NCBI RefSeq assembly: GCF_010634855.1
Contig: NZ_MWLQ01000008.1
Span: forward strand, 1-64,000
DNA length: 64,000 nt
Direction of reading: 5' to 3'
DNA from: Microbacterium sp. B35-30
GTDB taxonomy: Bacteria > Actinomycetota > Actinomycetes > Actinomycetales > Microbacteriaceae
The translations under genes were made by a program, and so were the position numbers. The notes below the pieces were generated by a model, which worked only from the letters and a program-made list of their open reading frames with translations, searched no databases and was not told the DNA's origin. Below, in pieces: positions 50,680-59,600 of the stretch; position 1 is the stretch's first letter; every line of letters begins with the position of its first letter.

Positions 50680-51396
50680 ATGGCCGAGACCGCGACGCCG
50701 CCCGGCATCGACATCCGCCCGCTCGACACCGTCGACGAGGTCCACCGTGCCTCGGAGGTGCTCGCCGAAGTGTGGGGCGGCGACCGCGGCGGCATGCCGC
50801 CGAACCTGCTGCGGGCCCTCGCGCACTCCGGCAACTACGCGGTCGGCCTGTACGACGGGGATCGCATGGTCGGGGCATCCGTCGCCTTCTTCGCCGTGCC
50901 CTCGGCGCGCTCGATGCACAGCCACATCACCGGCGTGCTGACCGACCACCAGTCTCAGGGGCTCGGCCGCGTGCTGAAGCAGCATCAGCGGGAGTGGGCG
51001 CTCTCCCGCGAGGTCGGGCACATCACCTGGACCTTCGACCCGCTCGTCGCCCGCAACGCGCACTTCAACCTCCGGGTGCTCGGCACGCGCGTCACCGAGT
51101 ACCTCGTGAACCACTACGGTCCGATGGACGACGGCGTCAACCGCGGCGACGAGACGGACCGCATCATGGTGTCGTGGGCGCTCGCCGCGCCGCCCGTGCC
51201 GACACCCGGCGACGACCGCGTGGTCGCGTCGGTCGGGATCCCGCACGACATCGAGGCGATGAGGCGCGAAGCGCCGACGGATGCCGCATCCTGGCGCCTT
51301 CGGGTACGCGAAGAGCTCACCGGGCACCTGGCCGAAGGCCTCGTGATCGGCGGCTTCGACGACGCGCGCGGCTACCTGCTCGTTCTCGGTCGTTGA
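50680..51396 (+). CDS. GNAT-family acetyltransferase (COG3375 type)
   Basis: 238 residues with a GNAT core: HITGVLTDHQSQGLGRVLKQHQREWALSREV contains the acetyl-CoA loop (QSQGLG). COG3375 proteins have unknown substrates. The start fits TACCGT, 6 nt, ATG. The last codons and stop (GGT CGT TGA, protein end LGR) are supplied by the family-A repeat that begins at 51387, so the repeat forms the 3' end of the gene. Confidence 0.85.
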   Translation: MAETATPPGIDIRPLDTVDEVHRASEVLAEVWGGDRGGMPPNLLRALAHSGNYAVGLYDGDRMVGASVAFFAVPSARSMHSHITGVLTDHQSQGLGRVLKQHQREWALSREVGHITWTFDPLVARNAHFNLRVLGTRVTEYLVNHYGPMDDGVNRGDETDRIMVSWALAAPPVPTPGDDRVVASVGIPHDIEAMRREAPTDAASWRLRVREELTGHLAEGLVIGGFDDARGYLLVLGR

Positions 51397-51615
51397 GCGA
51401 GCGCGCGGACTCCGATCCCCGGTCGTTGAGCGAGCGAGCGCGGACTCCGATTCCCGGTCGTTGAGCGAGCGCGCGCGGACTCCGATTCCCGGTCGTTGAG
51501 CGAGCGCGCGCGGACTCCGATCCCCGGTCGTTGAGCGAGCGAGCGCCAGCGAGCGAGACGAAACGCCTCGAGCACGCCGAAGACGTTTCGTCTCGCTTCG
51601 CTCGCTCAACGACCG
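51387..51615. repeat. Family-A array: four tandem units plus a full inverted copy
   Basis: Units start at 51387, 51420, 51455 and 51490 (33, 35, 35 and 35 bp). Each is the left arm CGGTCGTTGAGCGAGCG plus a GCGCGGACTCCGATYCC spacer. A full element (51525-51615) with GACGAAACGCC and its partner arm follows and closes with CTCAACGACCG. The array provides stop codons for the convergent genes on both sides. Confidence 0.9.
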
Positions 51616-51821
51616 GGTGGCTCCTTCGTGGGGTCGCCGGGTCGCACGTCGGCGTCGTCGCGGATGTCGATGCGTGTGACGCCGTCGCGGTGCGTGACGT
51701 CGATGCGCGGGTCGGCGTCGGACTCCACCGCGTCCGGTGCCGAGGTCAGCTGGTCGCGCCGCTTCTCCTCGTCGGTCATGCCGGTGCCGTCGGTCTCGTC
51801 GGTGTTGTCAGGGGCGTTCAT
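51606..51821 (-). CDS. Small acidic hypothetical protein (71 aa) coupled to an SDR
   Basis: Sequence type: strongly acidic and hydrophilic (MNAPDNTDETDGTGMTDEEK, then RIDVTHRDGVTRIDIRDDADV). No family recognised. The ATG at 51821 follows GGAAAGG at 6 nt; the preceding SDR stop overlaps an ATG two codons earlier. Its last codons (PGR, stop) come from the right arm of the family-A repeat. Probably co-transcribed with the SDR. Confidence 0.55.
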   Translation of the reverse strand: MNAPDNTDETDGTGMTDEEKRRDQLTSAPDAVESDADPRIDVTHRDGVTRIDIRDDADVRPGDPTKEPPGR

Positions 51822-51823
51822 GG

Positions 51824-52630
51824 TCATCCTTTCCGCCACTCGTCGCTCTTCAGGTGGGAACCTGCCTGCGGGCCCATCTGCAGCATCCCGCCGTCGACGG
51901 TCCAGCTCGCGCCGGTCACGTAGCTGGCCGCCGGAGACGCGAGGAACGCGACGACCGCGGCGATCTCGTCGGGCTTTCCTGGGCGCCCGAGCGGGATGCC
52001 CGGGCGGCGGGTGCGCTCGGCGTCCTCGGGTTCCTGATCGGTCAGCGGCGTCGCGATCTCGCCCGGAGCGACGGCGTTCGCGGTGATCGCATGCTCGCCG
52101 AGCTCCTGAGCCATGGTCTCGATGAGGCCGCCGAGGCCGTGCTTGGCGGCGACGTACGCCGCCGACCCCACGCGCGGCTGCGTCTCGTGCACGCTCGTGA
52201 TCGCGACGAGGCGCCCGCCGGCGCCCGCGCGCACCATGTGCCGGGCGGCCGCCTGAAGTCCGGCGAAGGCGCCGTCGAGGTTGAGGGCGACGACCTGACG
52301 CCAGTCCTCGATCGAGACCTCGAGGAACGGTCCGCCCGAACCGCCGCCCGCGTTGTTCACGAAGACGTCGAGCCCGCCGAGACGCTCGACGAGCCCGTCG
52401 ATCGTGCCCGCGACCTCGTCGAGCCTGGTGGCGTCGAACCGCGTCACCTCGGCCCGCTGCCCGCGCTCGCGCACGGCGGCGGCAGTGCGTTCGGCGCCCT
52501 CCTCGTCGCTGTGCCACGTGATGCCGACGTCGAGCCCCGCGTCGGCCAATGCCAGCGCGGTCGCCTGCCCGATGCCCGAGTCCGAGGCGGTCACGATCGC
52601 GTGCCGCGGGGCGAAGTCGAAGGTGTCCAT
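51824..52630 (-). CDS. SDR-family oxidoreductase
   Basis: 268-residue short-chain dehydrogenase: TASDSGIGQA cofactor motif near residue 14, NNAGGG, catalytic YVAAK (about 158) and DGGMLQMGPQAGSHL at the end. The ATG at 52630 is supported by a -10-like TAGCGT 7 nt upstream; an ORF extension to 52678 lacks support. Glucose-dehydrogenase-like or general ketoreductase. No pathway context. Confidence 0.84.
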   Translation of the reverse strand: MDTFDFAPRHAIVTASDSGIGQATALALADAGLDVGITWHSDEEGAERTAAAVRERGQRAEVTRFDATRLDEVAGTIDGLVERLGGLDVFVNNAGGGSGGPFLEVSIEDWRQVVALNLDGAFAGLQAAARHMVRAGAGGRLVAITSVHETQPRVGSAAYVAAKHGLGGLIETMAQELGEHAITANAVAPGEIATPLTDQEPEDAERTRRPGIPLGRPGKPDEIAAVVAFLASPAASYVTGASWTVDGGMLQMGPQAGSHLKSDEWRKG

Positions 52631-52793
52631 GCGCCCGACGCTACGAGCGTGCTCGGAGAGCGCGCACGGGGTTGCCATCGGGACGACGACCGGCTACTGG
52701 TCCTCGGCGCGCTTACGGGCGGTTCGCACACCGCCGGCGAGGCACCCCGCGGTGCCGGGTGGCGCGGCCGGGCGCACCGCAGCTGAACTGCCC

Positions 52794-52831
52794 TTCCGCA
52801 GGCGGAATCCTGCCCACTTCGTCCTGCGGAA
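52794..52831. other. Palindromic spacer before the cyclase gene
   Basis: TTCCGCAGG and CCTGCGGAA arms (9 bp) with a 20-bp spacer lie in the 248-bp divergent gap. It could be an operator or a chance dyad. The rest of the gap shows only the two leaderless -10 boxes. Confidence 0.3.
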
Positions 52832-52878
52832 GCGTGAATCTCCTGCGCAACAACCCCTGCAGTCGTAGGCTCTCGCCC

Positions 52879-53814
52879 ATGCCTCCCGCACCCGAGTACC
52901 GCGCGCACTTCGACTTCGACATCCGCTTCGCCAACGGGGGCGGCCTGTCGGGCACGGGGTTCCGGCTCGACCTGCCCTCGCCCGAGCTCACGCAGGACGA
53001 GATCGCGCGCCTGCTGATCGTGCACCTCGGGCTCGCGCTCGTCGACGAGGTGGAGCTGCGCGGCCTTCGGGTCGTCGAGGAGGCGCACCGTGGCAGCCGC
53101 GGCGTCGAGACGGTTCCGGATGCCGCAGCTTACGGCTCGTCGACCCGCATCGTGGATCTCAGCCATCCGATCCGGGCCGGTCTCGTGACGTACCCGGGGC
53201 TCCCCGCGCCGACAATCACACCCCACCTCACCCGTGAGGACTCGCGTGCCCGCTACGCGCCGGGCACCGAGTTCGCGATGGACGTCATCCACATGATCGG
53301 CAACACCGGCACGTACCTCGACTCGCCGTTCCACCGGTACGCCGCCGGCCCCGACCTGGCAGGCCTCGACATCTCGTCGCTCGTCGGCCTTCGCGCCGAG
53401 GTGTTCCACCTCGAGGACGCGTGGGATGTCGGGCGCCGAGGCATCCGTTCGTCCACGCTCGCCGATCGTGACGTGCGTGGAGCCGCCGTGCTGCTGCACA
53501 CCGGCTGGGACCGGTGGTTCGGGCAGCCGGAGTACGGGACCGGCGCGCCGTACCTCACCGGCGAGGCCGCGCAGTGGCTCGTCGATGCCGGCGCGGTGCT
53601 CGTGGGCATCGACTCGGTCAACATCGACGACACCGAGTCGGGAGGTGAGCGGCCCGCGCACAGCCTGCTGCTCGGCGCCGGTGTGCACGTCGTGGAGCAC
53701 CTCACGAACCTTGCGGCACTGCCGCCGCGCGGCGCGCGGTTCACCGCGGCCCCGCCCGCGGTCGAGGGCTTCGGCACGTTCCCGGTGCGCGCCTTCGCCG
53801 AGCTCCCCGCCTGA
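52879..53814 (+). CDS. Cyclase-family protein with variant metal motif and N-terminal extension
   Basis: 311 residues. An uncharacterised N-terminal part (1-85) precedes a cyclase/kynurenine-formamidase domain starting RIVDLSHPIRAGLVTYPG. The family's HxGTHxDxPxH metal motif reads GNTGTYLDSPFH here: Asp and the last His remain, but the first His is Asn and the middle His is Tyr, so metal binding may differ. SVNIDD and HVVEHLTNL are conserved. Leaderless-like start (TAGGCT, 7 nt, ATG). Substrate unknown; an amide or lactone is likely. Confidence 0.82.
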   Translation: MPPAPEYRAHFDFDIRFANGGGLSGTGFRLDLPSPELTQDEIARLLIVHLGLALVDEVELRGLRVVEEAHRGSRGVETVPDAAAYGSSTRIVDLSHPIRAGLVTYPGLPAPTITPHLTREDSRARYAPGTEFAMDVIHMIGNTGTYLDSPFHRYAAGPDLAGLDISSLVGLRAEVFHLEDAWDVGRRGIRSSTLADRDVRGAAVLLHTGWDRWFGQPEYGTGAPYLTGEAAQWLVDAGAVLVGIDSVNIDDTESGGERPAHSLLLGAGVHVVEHLTNLAALPPRGARFTAAPPAVEGFGTFPVRAFAELPA

Positions 53815-53821
53815 CCTGTCA

Positions 53822-53885
53822 GGAATCGCGAAAGGGTAGATTTCCTCACGCCCGCGCGCGCGGAAATCTACCCTTTCGCGATTCC
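53822..53885. repeat. Perfect 24-bp inverted repeat (hairpin or MITE-like)
   Basis: Arms 53822-53845 and 53862-53885 are perfectly complementary, starting GGAATCGCGAAAGGG, with a 16-nt GC loop. It begins 7 nt after the cyclase stop. It can act as a terminator, but the arm length exceeds usual need and suggests a dispersed element. Confidence 0.85.
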
Positions 53886-53916
53886 GGATGTCGGAACCCC
53901 CTCGTACCGTGAAGAC

Positions 53917-54150
53917 ATGGACGCGGTACGTGTGACGTATCAGCCCCGGCATGCGGGCCTCTTCTCGTGGGAACGAGGAGAAGAGATGCGCGAGCACATC
54001 GAGACACTGATCATCGCCCTAGGCGACGGGTGGCGGCACACGGAGCACCGCACCGCACCGCGGGAGCCCCGACGCCGTCGGCCCCGCATCGCACGGTCGA
54101 CCTACATCCCGGTCCGGCGCGACGTCGTCGACGCGCGCTTCGCCCACTGA
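53917..54150 (+). CDS. Small hypothetical protein (77 aa)
   Basis: A TACCGT -10 lies exactly 6 nt before ATG 53917, the leaderless pattern of this genome, so I prefer this start to an internal ATG (53986, 54 aa) that has GAGGAG upstream. The C-terminal half is very Arg-rich (REPRRRRPRIARSTYIPVRR), suggesting nucleic-acid contact. No family recognised. A protein-like frame, NFAYVSWGEIADALGLKV, follows in another frame (54158-54254), so a frameshifted longer gene is possible. Confidence 0.45.
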   Translation: MDAVRVTYQPRHAGLFSWERGEEMREHIETLIIALGDGWRHTEHRTAPREPRRRRPRIARSTYIPVRRDVVDARFAH

Positions 54151-54262
54151 CCCCGTCAGCCACGAACTTCGCGTACGTCTCGTGGGGCGAGATCGCCGAC
54201 GCGCTCGGGCTGAAGGTCGACACCGCACCGCGCAACGACCCGCGCTTCCGCTGAGGGCCGTG

Positions 54263-54294
54263 CGCCCGGCCGCCGTGGGGGCGGCGGCCGGGCG
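54263..54294 (+). terminator. GC-rich terminator before menC
   Basis: A perfect 12-bp stem (CGCCCGGCCGCC with complement 54283-54294) and an 8-nt loop, immediately before the TACGCT -10 of menC. Confidence 0.8.
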
Positions 54295-54306
54295 TACGCT
54301 GAGCGC

Positions 54307-55470
54307 ATGCCCATCGCCCGGCCTGCGGCATCCGTCGCCCTCGAAGGATTCGAGCTGCGGGTGCTGCACCTGCCGCTCGTCGCCCCCTTCACGACGTCGT
54401 TCGGGACCGAGACGGTGCGCGAGGTGATCGTCGTCCGCGCGCTGACGTCCGGTGGCGACGGGTGGGGCGAGATCGTCACACAGGCCGACCCGCTGTACTC
54501 CAGCGAGTACACGCAGGGCGCGTGGGACGTCGCGCTGCGCTTCCTCGTGCCGGCGCTGCTCGACGGTGCCGTGGGCGACCGTGCCGTCCGTGAGCCCGGC
54601 CTGCTCGCCCCCGACGACGTCGCGGGAGTGCTCGAGCCCTTCAAGGGTCACCGCATGGCGAAGGCCGGGCTCGAGCTGGCGGTGCTCGATGCCGCCCTCC
54701 GTGCCGAGGGCCGGAGTCTCGGCGAGTACGTCGGCGCGGTGCGCGACCGCGTGCCGAGCGGGGTCTCCGTGGGCATCCAGCGCGACCCCGCAGCCCTCGT
54801 CGACACCGTGCGCGGGTATCTCGACGAGGGGTACGTGCGCATCAAGATCAAGATCAAGCCCGGTCGCGACGTCGGCGATACGGCGGCGGTGCGCGACGCC
54901 TTCGGCACGATCCCGCTTCAGGTCGACGCGAATTCGGCCTACACGCTGGCGGATGCCGACACCCTGGCCGAGCTCGACCGCTTCGACCTCCTCCTGATCG
55001 AGCAGCCGCTGCAGGAGGACGACCTCGTCGACCACGCGACGCTGGCCCGGCGCCTCCGCACGCCGGTGTGCCTGGACGAGTCGATCGTGTCCGACAAGGC
55101 CGCGGCCGACGCGCTGGCGCTGGGCTCGGCATCCGTCGTCAACATCAAGGCGGGACGGGTCGGCGGCTACCTCGAAGCGGTCCGCATCCACGATCGCTGC
55201 CTCGCCGCCGGAGTGCCGGTGTGGTGCGGCGGCATGCTCGAGACCGGCATCGGGCGGGCCGCCAACGCCGCGCTCGCCGCCCTCCCGGGTTTCACACTGC
55301 CGGGCGACGTGTCGGCGTCGAGCCGTTTCTACACGCGTGACATCGTGACTGAGCCTGCGGTGCTCGAGGACGGTCACGTGCGCGTGCCGACAGGCCACGG
55401 CCTCGGCGTAGAGATCGATCCCGTGGCGCTCGACGATTTCACCGTCGCCCGCGAGACGCTGACGCGGTAG
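54307..55470 (+). CDS. menC: o-Succinylbenzoate synthase (MenC, class 2)
   Basis: 387-residue enolase-superfamily enzyme. Catalytic lysine motif KIKIK (about residues 180-184), metal ligands Asp in LQVDANSAY (about 206), Glu in LIEQPL (about 232) and Asp in CLDESI (about 257), and second Lys in NIKAGRVGG (about 280). It dehydrates SHCHC to o-succinylbenzoate in menaquinone synthesis; some class 2 members also racemise N-succinyl amino acids. No other men gene is near. Leaderless-like start (TACGCT, 6 nt, ATG). Confidence 0.88.
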   Translation: MPIARPAASVALEGFELRVLHLPLVAPFTTSFGTETVREVIVVRALTSGGDGWGEIVTQADPLYSSEYTQGAWDVALRFLVPALLDGAVGDRAVREPGLLAPDDVAGVLEPFKGHRMAKAGLELAVLDAALRAEGRSLGEYVGAVRDRVPSGVSVGIQRDPAALVDTVRGYLDEGYVRIKIKIKPGRDVGDTAAVRDAFGTIPLQVDANSAYTLADADTLAELDRFDLLLIEQPLQEDDLVDHATLARRLRTPVCLDESIVSDKAAADALALGSASVVNIKAGRVGGYLEAVRIHDRCLAAGVPVWCGGMLETGIGRAANAALAALPGFTLPGDVSASSRFYTRDIVTEPAVLEDGHVRVPTGHGLGVEIDPVALDDFTVARETLTR

Positions 55471-55487
55471 CCGCCGGAGCCCCCGTG

Positions 55488-56504
55488 ATGTCCGCCGTGA
55501 GTGCCGTTCCCAGGAAGGCGGAACGGATGCCGCGGCCGGCCGCTTCGCCGGGGGCACAGCTCGCCGCGGCCCTGAGAACGGCACGGGTCACGGCGCGCAC
55601 CCGGCGCATCGCGGCGGGGGCGATGGTGGCGGCAGGCCTCGTGCTCTCTGGATGCGCCGGACCGCCCGCGGTGAGCCCCGACCCCGCATCCACCCTTCCG
55701 CCCGCTGTGAGCCCCGACCCCGCATCCACCCTGCCGGAGGGGGTGACCGTCGAGCTCGCGCAGCTGCGCGCCGACGTCGCGCCGCGGCAGGCGCAGGTGC
55801 GCGTCGCGAACGGGTCCGACATCGCCCTCAAGGTGAGGGGTGTGCGGGTCGACGATCCGCGGTTCGAAGGCTCGGCGACCCGGGTGATCCCCGATCGCGC
55901 GAGCACGATCCCCCCTGGTGGCCTCGTCGACATCCGCGTGCAGCTGCCGCCCGTCGACTGCACGGCGCCCGACGACGGAGAGGCGGAGGTGGTGCTCGAG
56001 ATCGTCGGGGAGTCGTCGTCGGCCGAGGTCACGGTGCCCGCTCCCGATGCGCTGGGCTTCCTGGCTCCGCTGCACGCCCGCGAATGCCTTCAAGAGCGGA
56101 TGTCGGATGCTGCGACCCTGGCGTTCACCGGCTTCCAGCCGTCGGCGCCCGGTGAGCCCGCCGCGCTCGAGCTGACGGTGACCCCCGCCGGCGCGGGCGA
56201 GGCCACCGTCGTCGGGCTGGAGCGCACGAACCTGCTGGAGTTCGCCGGCTCGTCCGCGCAGGGCGAGCTGTATCCGCTCGACCTGCACGTCGCGGCCACG
56301 GACACGGAGCCCGTCGTCGTGCAGATCCCGCTGCTGCCGTTCCGCTGCGACCCGCACGCGGTGCTGGAGGACAAGCGCGGCACGATCTTCGATGTGCGCG
56401 TGGAGCACGAGGGCGAGTCCGGCGAGTTCACGCTGTTCGTCGGCGACGATCTGCGCGGCCGGATCCTCACGTGGGTCGGCGACTGGTGCGGCTTCGGCAG
56501 CTGA
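55488..56504 (+). CDS. Hypothetical lipoprotein with a tandem N-terminal repeat
   Basis: 338 residues from ATG 55488 (a GTG one codon earlier is possible). After an Arg-rich lead comes a hydrophobic stretch with lipobox LSGC, then two exact 12-residue copies of PAVSPDPASTLP encoded by a 36-bp tandem repeat. The mature part is beta-rich, with four Cys that could form disulfides (VDCTAP, ARECLQ, FRCDPH, DWCGFG). It seems an extracytoplasmic protein of unknown role. 17 bp downstream of menC, so possibly co-transcribed. Confidence 0.7.
   Translation: MSAVSAVPRKAERMPRPAASPGAQLAAALRTARVTARTRRIAAGAMVAAGLVLSGCAGPPAVSPDPASTLPPAVSPDPASTLPEGVTVELAQLRADVAPRQAQVRVANGSDIALKVRGVRVDDPRFEGSATRVIPDRASTIPPGGLVDIRVQLPPVDCTAPDDGEAEVVLEIVGESSSAEVTVPAPDALGFLAPLHARECLQERMSDAATLAFTGFQPSAPGEPAALELTVTPAGAGEATVVGLERTNLLEFAGSSAQGELYPLDLHVAATDTEPVVVQIPLLPFRCDPHAVLEDKRGTIFDVRVEHEGESGEFTLFVGDDLRGRILTWVGDWCGFGS
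55665..55736 (+). repeat. 36-bp tandem duplication in the lipoprotein gene
   Basis: 55665-55700 and 55701-55736 are identical at 34 of 36 positions and encode the same 12 residues twice, next to the lipid-anchored Cys. Confidence 0.9.
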
Positions 56505-56629
56505 TCGGGTTCGTCTCGCCGGCGCTCGCTCGACGGACGGCCGAGGCCCGGGCTCAACGTCGCGGTCGTCGGATCGAACGCGCTCGAGGTGCCCGTCGAG
56601 CGATCGCTTCGGACGTCGACGGCATGCCA

Positions 56630-56659
56630 ACGGCCGGCCGCCCGAGGGCGACCGGCCGT
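56630..56659. terminator. Terminator of the rhamnogalacturonan lyase gene
   Basis: ACGGCCGG and CCGGCCGT arms with an inner CGCCC/GGGCG pair, 16 bp beyond the minus-strand stop. Convergent with the lipoprotein gene; may serve both. Confidence 0.75.
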
Positions 56660-56675
56660 GGGGTGTCGGCGCCGG

Positions 56676-59600
56676 CTACCTCACGGTCACCGTGATCGGC
56701 TTCGAGATGGTCGCCCCGGCCGCGTTGGCGAACTCGGCGACGTAGGTGTACGTGCCCGGTGCGCGTCCCGCGACGGCGGTCTTCGCCTGCTGCGCGTTCG
56801 GAGACGCGGCGACGAGGGTCTGCTCGTCGATCACCACGCCGCCCTCGTACAGCTTGTAGCTCGTTCCGTTCGTGCCCCACCACAGGTCGGCGGTGACCGT
56901 GTAATTGCCGTCCCTGTCCTTGTTGTCGTGGGACAGCACCGGCACTGCGGGTGCGGCATCCGCCACCTTCACGGTGACCGATGACGTCGCGGTGGTGCCG
57001 ACGGCGTTGATCAGCTCGCCCGTGTAGACGTAGGTGCCGTTGGGCTTGCCGGTCACGTCGACTGTCGAGACCTGCGCGTTCGGCGAGTTGGCGTCGAGCA
57101 GCTTCGTCGAGACCAGCGCGCCGTTCTCGTACAGCTTGAACACCGCCCCGTTGACCCCGTGCCACAGGTTCATCGACACCGTGAACGTGCCGTCGTGCAG
57201 GCCGTCCTCCCAGCCGGAGTTGGTCGACAGGATGCCGCGGGCCGGTGCCGCTGTCGGGCCCTCGTCGTCGAACACGAGCAGCCGCACCGACGCCTGGGTC
57301 ACCAGGCCGTCGTGGTTGACCGCGTTCACCGTGAGGGTGTGCGTGCCCACCTTGTCTGCGAGGTCGATCGCCTGACCCGGTGCGACGGGCACGCCGTCGA
57401 ACGCGATGTCGAGGTTGCGCACGCCCGACTCCGGGTCGTCCGCAGTCACCGCGACGGTGAAGTCCGACGTGCTCGGCAGCAGCGTGCCGTCGGCGGGGAG
57501 GCCGGCGAGCAGCGGTGCCGTGGTGTCGGTCGCCCCCGAGGGGTCGCCCGTCACCGCGATGCGCGGTGCCGGCGGCTGGGCCATGCCGTCGCCGAGGAAG
57601 AAGCTGGTCTGCGGCGGCTGGTTGTAGCCGGTGTTCTGCCACGCGACCGACAGGCGGTAGACCGGGTCGTGCATCAGCGTGCGCAGGCGCAGGTCGGTCT
57701 CGTCGGTGGTCGAGTAGATCCGCAGCTCGCTCGAGTCTGCCGAGCGCCACGCGATCTCCTCGCGCCAGTCGCCGAACAGGTCGGCCTGCAGGTTGGGCGT
57801 CCCCTTCGTGTCGTTGTTCGAGAGGGCGCCGTCCGCGCGCAGGATCACCTCCGCCGACTGCGACTCCGCGTCCCACTTCGAGACGGTCGGTACGCCGGTG
57901 CGCGGGCCGTCGTCGAACTCGTGGTCGACGATCTCGCGCAGCGGGTCGCCGTCGAACCAGGCCAGGAAGTTCGCGGCCGGGATCACGTTGCCGATCCGCT
58001 CGCCGTCGGCCGACACGAGGTAGCCCTCGCGCGAGTTCCACGCGGCGTCACCGCCGACGGCCCAGCCCTCGGCACCCGCGTAGCGCGGATCGATGTCGGC
58101 GGATGCCGCGCGACCGGTGTCGCGATCCGCCGGGATGTCCCAGAGGATCTCGCCGGTGCGCGCGTCGCGCATCGTGGCCCCGCGGTTCTCGGACGCGGTC
58201 ATGTTCTCGTGCGCCGCGAACACCTCGAGCCCGGGGTTCGAGGGGACGAGGTCCGACACGTGCAGGGCGTCGCCGTGGCCGAGGCCGGTGGCGTACAGCA
58301 CGTCACCGTCGTCGTCGATCGTCGCCGAGCCGAAGACGATCTCGTCCTTGGCGTCGCCGTCGACATCGGCCACCGACAGGTTGTGGTTGCCTTCGCCGTA
58401 GAGCCCCTCGTTGCCCGCGTCGTTCGAGTCGAGCACCCACCGCTCGGTGAGCTGCGCGCCGTCGAAGTCATAGGCGGCGACGACGGCCCGCGTGTAGTAC
58501 CCGCGGGTGAAGACCGCGCTCGGGTGCTCGCCGTCGAGGTAGGCGGTCGCCGCGAGGAACCGGTCGACGCGGTTGCCGTAGGCGTCGCCCCAAGCCCCGA
58601 CGTCGCCGCGCGGCGGAACGTAGTCCACCGTGTCGAGCGCCGCGCCGGTGGCACCGTCGAAGACCGTGAGGTACTCCGGCCCCTGCAGCACGTAGCCCGA
58701 GCTGTTGCGGTGGTCGGCGCCCGCGTTCCCGATCGGCTGCCCGATGCCGTCGATGGTGCCGTCGCCCGTCTTGGCCATGAGCTCCGCGCGGCCGTCGCCG
58801 TCGTAGTCGTACACCTGGAACTGCGTGTAGTGCGCGCCGGCGCGGATGTTGACGCCGAGGTCGATGCGCCACAGCCTGGTGCCGTCGAGGCGGTAGGCGT
58901 CCAGGTAGACGTTCCCGGTGTACCCGGCGGACGAGTTGTCCTTCGAGTTCGTCGGGTCCCACTTCACGAACAGCTCGTACTGCCCGTCGCCGTCCGCGTC
59001 GCCGACGCTTACATCGTTGGCGCGGTAGCCGTGCGGCTGCCCGTCCTTCGTGTACGCGTCGGCTGGCTTCTGCAGGGCGACCGAGCGATACGCCGCGGTC
59101 TGCACGCCGAACTCGGCGGTCTCGGTGGTCTCGACTCCGTCCAGCACCTTCGTGAGGAAGTACACGGATGCCGCGTCCCCGGCCTTGTCGAGATAGTTCG
59201 TCGAGTCGGTGATCGGCGTCGTCGTGACGCGTGCGCCGTCGCGGTAGACGTGGAACGCAACGCTGTCGGGATCGGTGCCGAGCATGCGCCACGACACCAG
59301 GTTGCCGGCATCCGTCGCCACCGCCACAGGGGCGCGGTCGAGGTACTCGGCCTGCCGCTGCAGCACTGTGACCGCCTCGGTCTTCAGCTGCGCGGATGCC
59401 GCACCGGCGCCACCCGCGTTCACCGCGACCACCGTGTAGAAGTACGGGATCGTGGTGAGCACGTCGGTGTCGGTGAAGCGGCTCGTGTCGGCGACGCCCA
59501 CGAGTTCACCGCGCTCGCCGTCCACCTCGGAGCGGAACACCAGGTAGTACTGCGCGCCGAGCGGCTGGGCCCACGACAGCCCCACGGAGTTCTTGTCGAT

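Noticed and set aside
51387-51524. CRISPR-like array of regular 33-35 bp units
   Set aside because: Repeat and spacer are both conserved, units abut without unique spacers, the sequence is part of the dispersed family-A element, and no cas genes are present.
52794-52831. Operator for the cyclase or SDR gene
   Set aside because: The 9-bp dyad has a 20-bp spacer, lies far from either -10, and GC-rich DNA gives such dyads by chance. Listed only as a palindromic spacer.
54158-54254. A protein-like frame (NFAYVSWGEIADALGLKV) downstream of the 53917 small gene
   Set aside because: It has no credible start of its own and could only be joined through a frameshift. Too little evidence to call a gene.
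54307-55470. L-rhamnonate dehydratase for the rhamnose route
   Set aside because: The enolase-superfamily residues are of MenC/NSAR type (KIK motif, second Lys in NIKAGR), not the mandelate-racemase-like dehydratase pattern.
56507-56537. A decayed family-A right arm after the lipoprotein gene
   Set aside because: GTTCGTCTCGCC and GCTCGCTCGACGGACGG resemble the element, but several mismatches and no partner arm leave it within chance for this composition.
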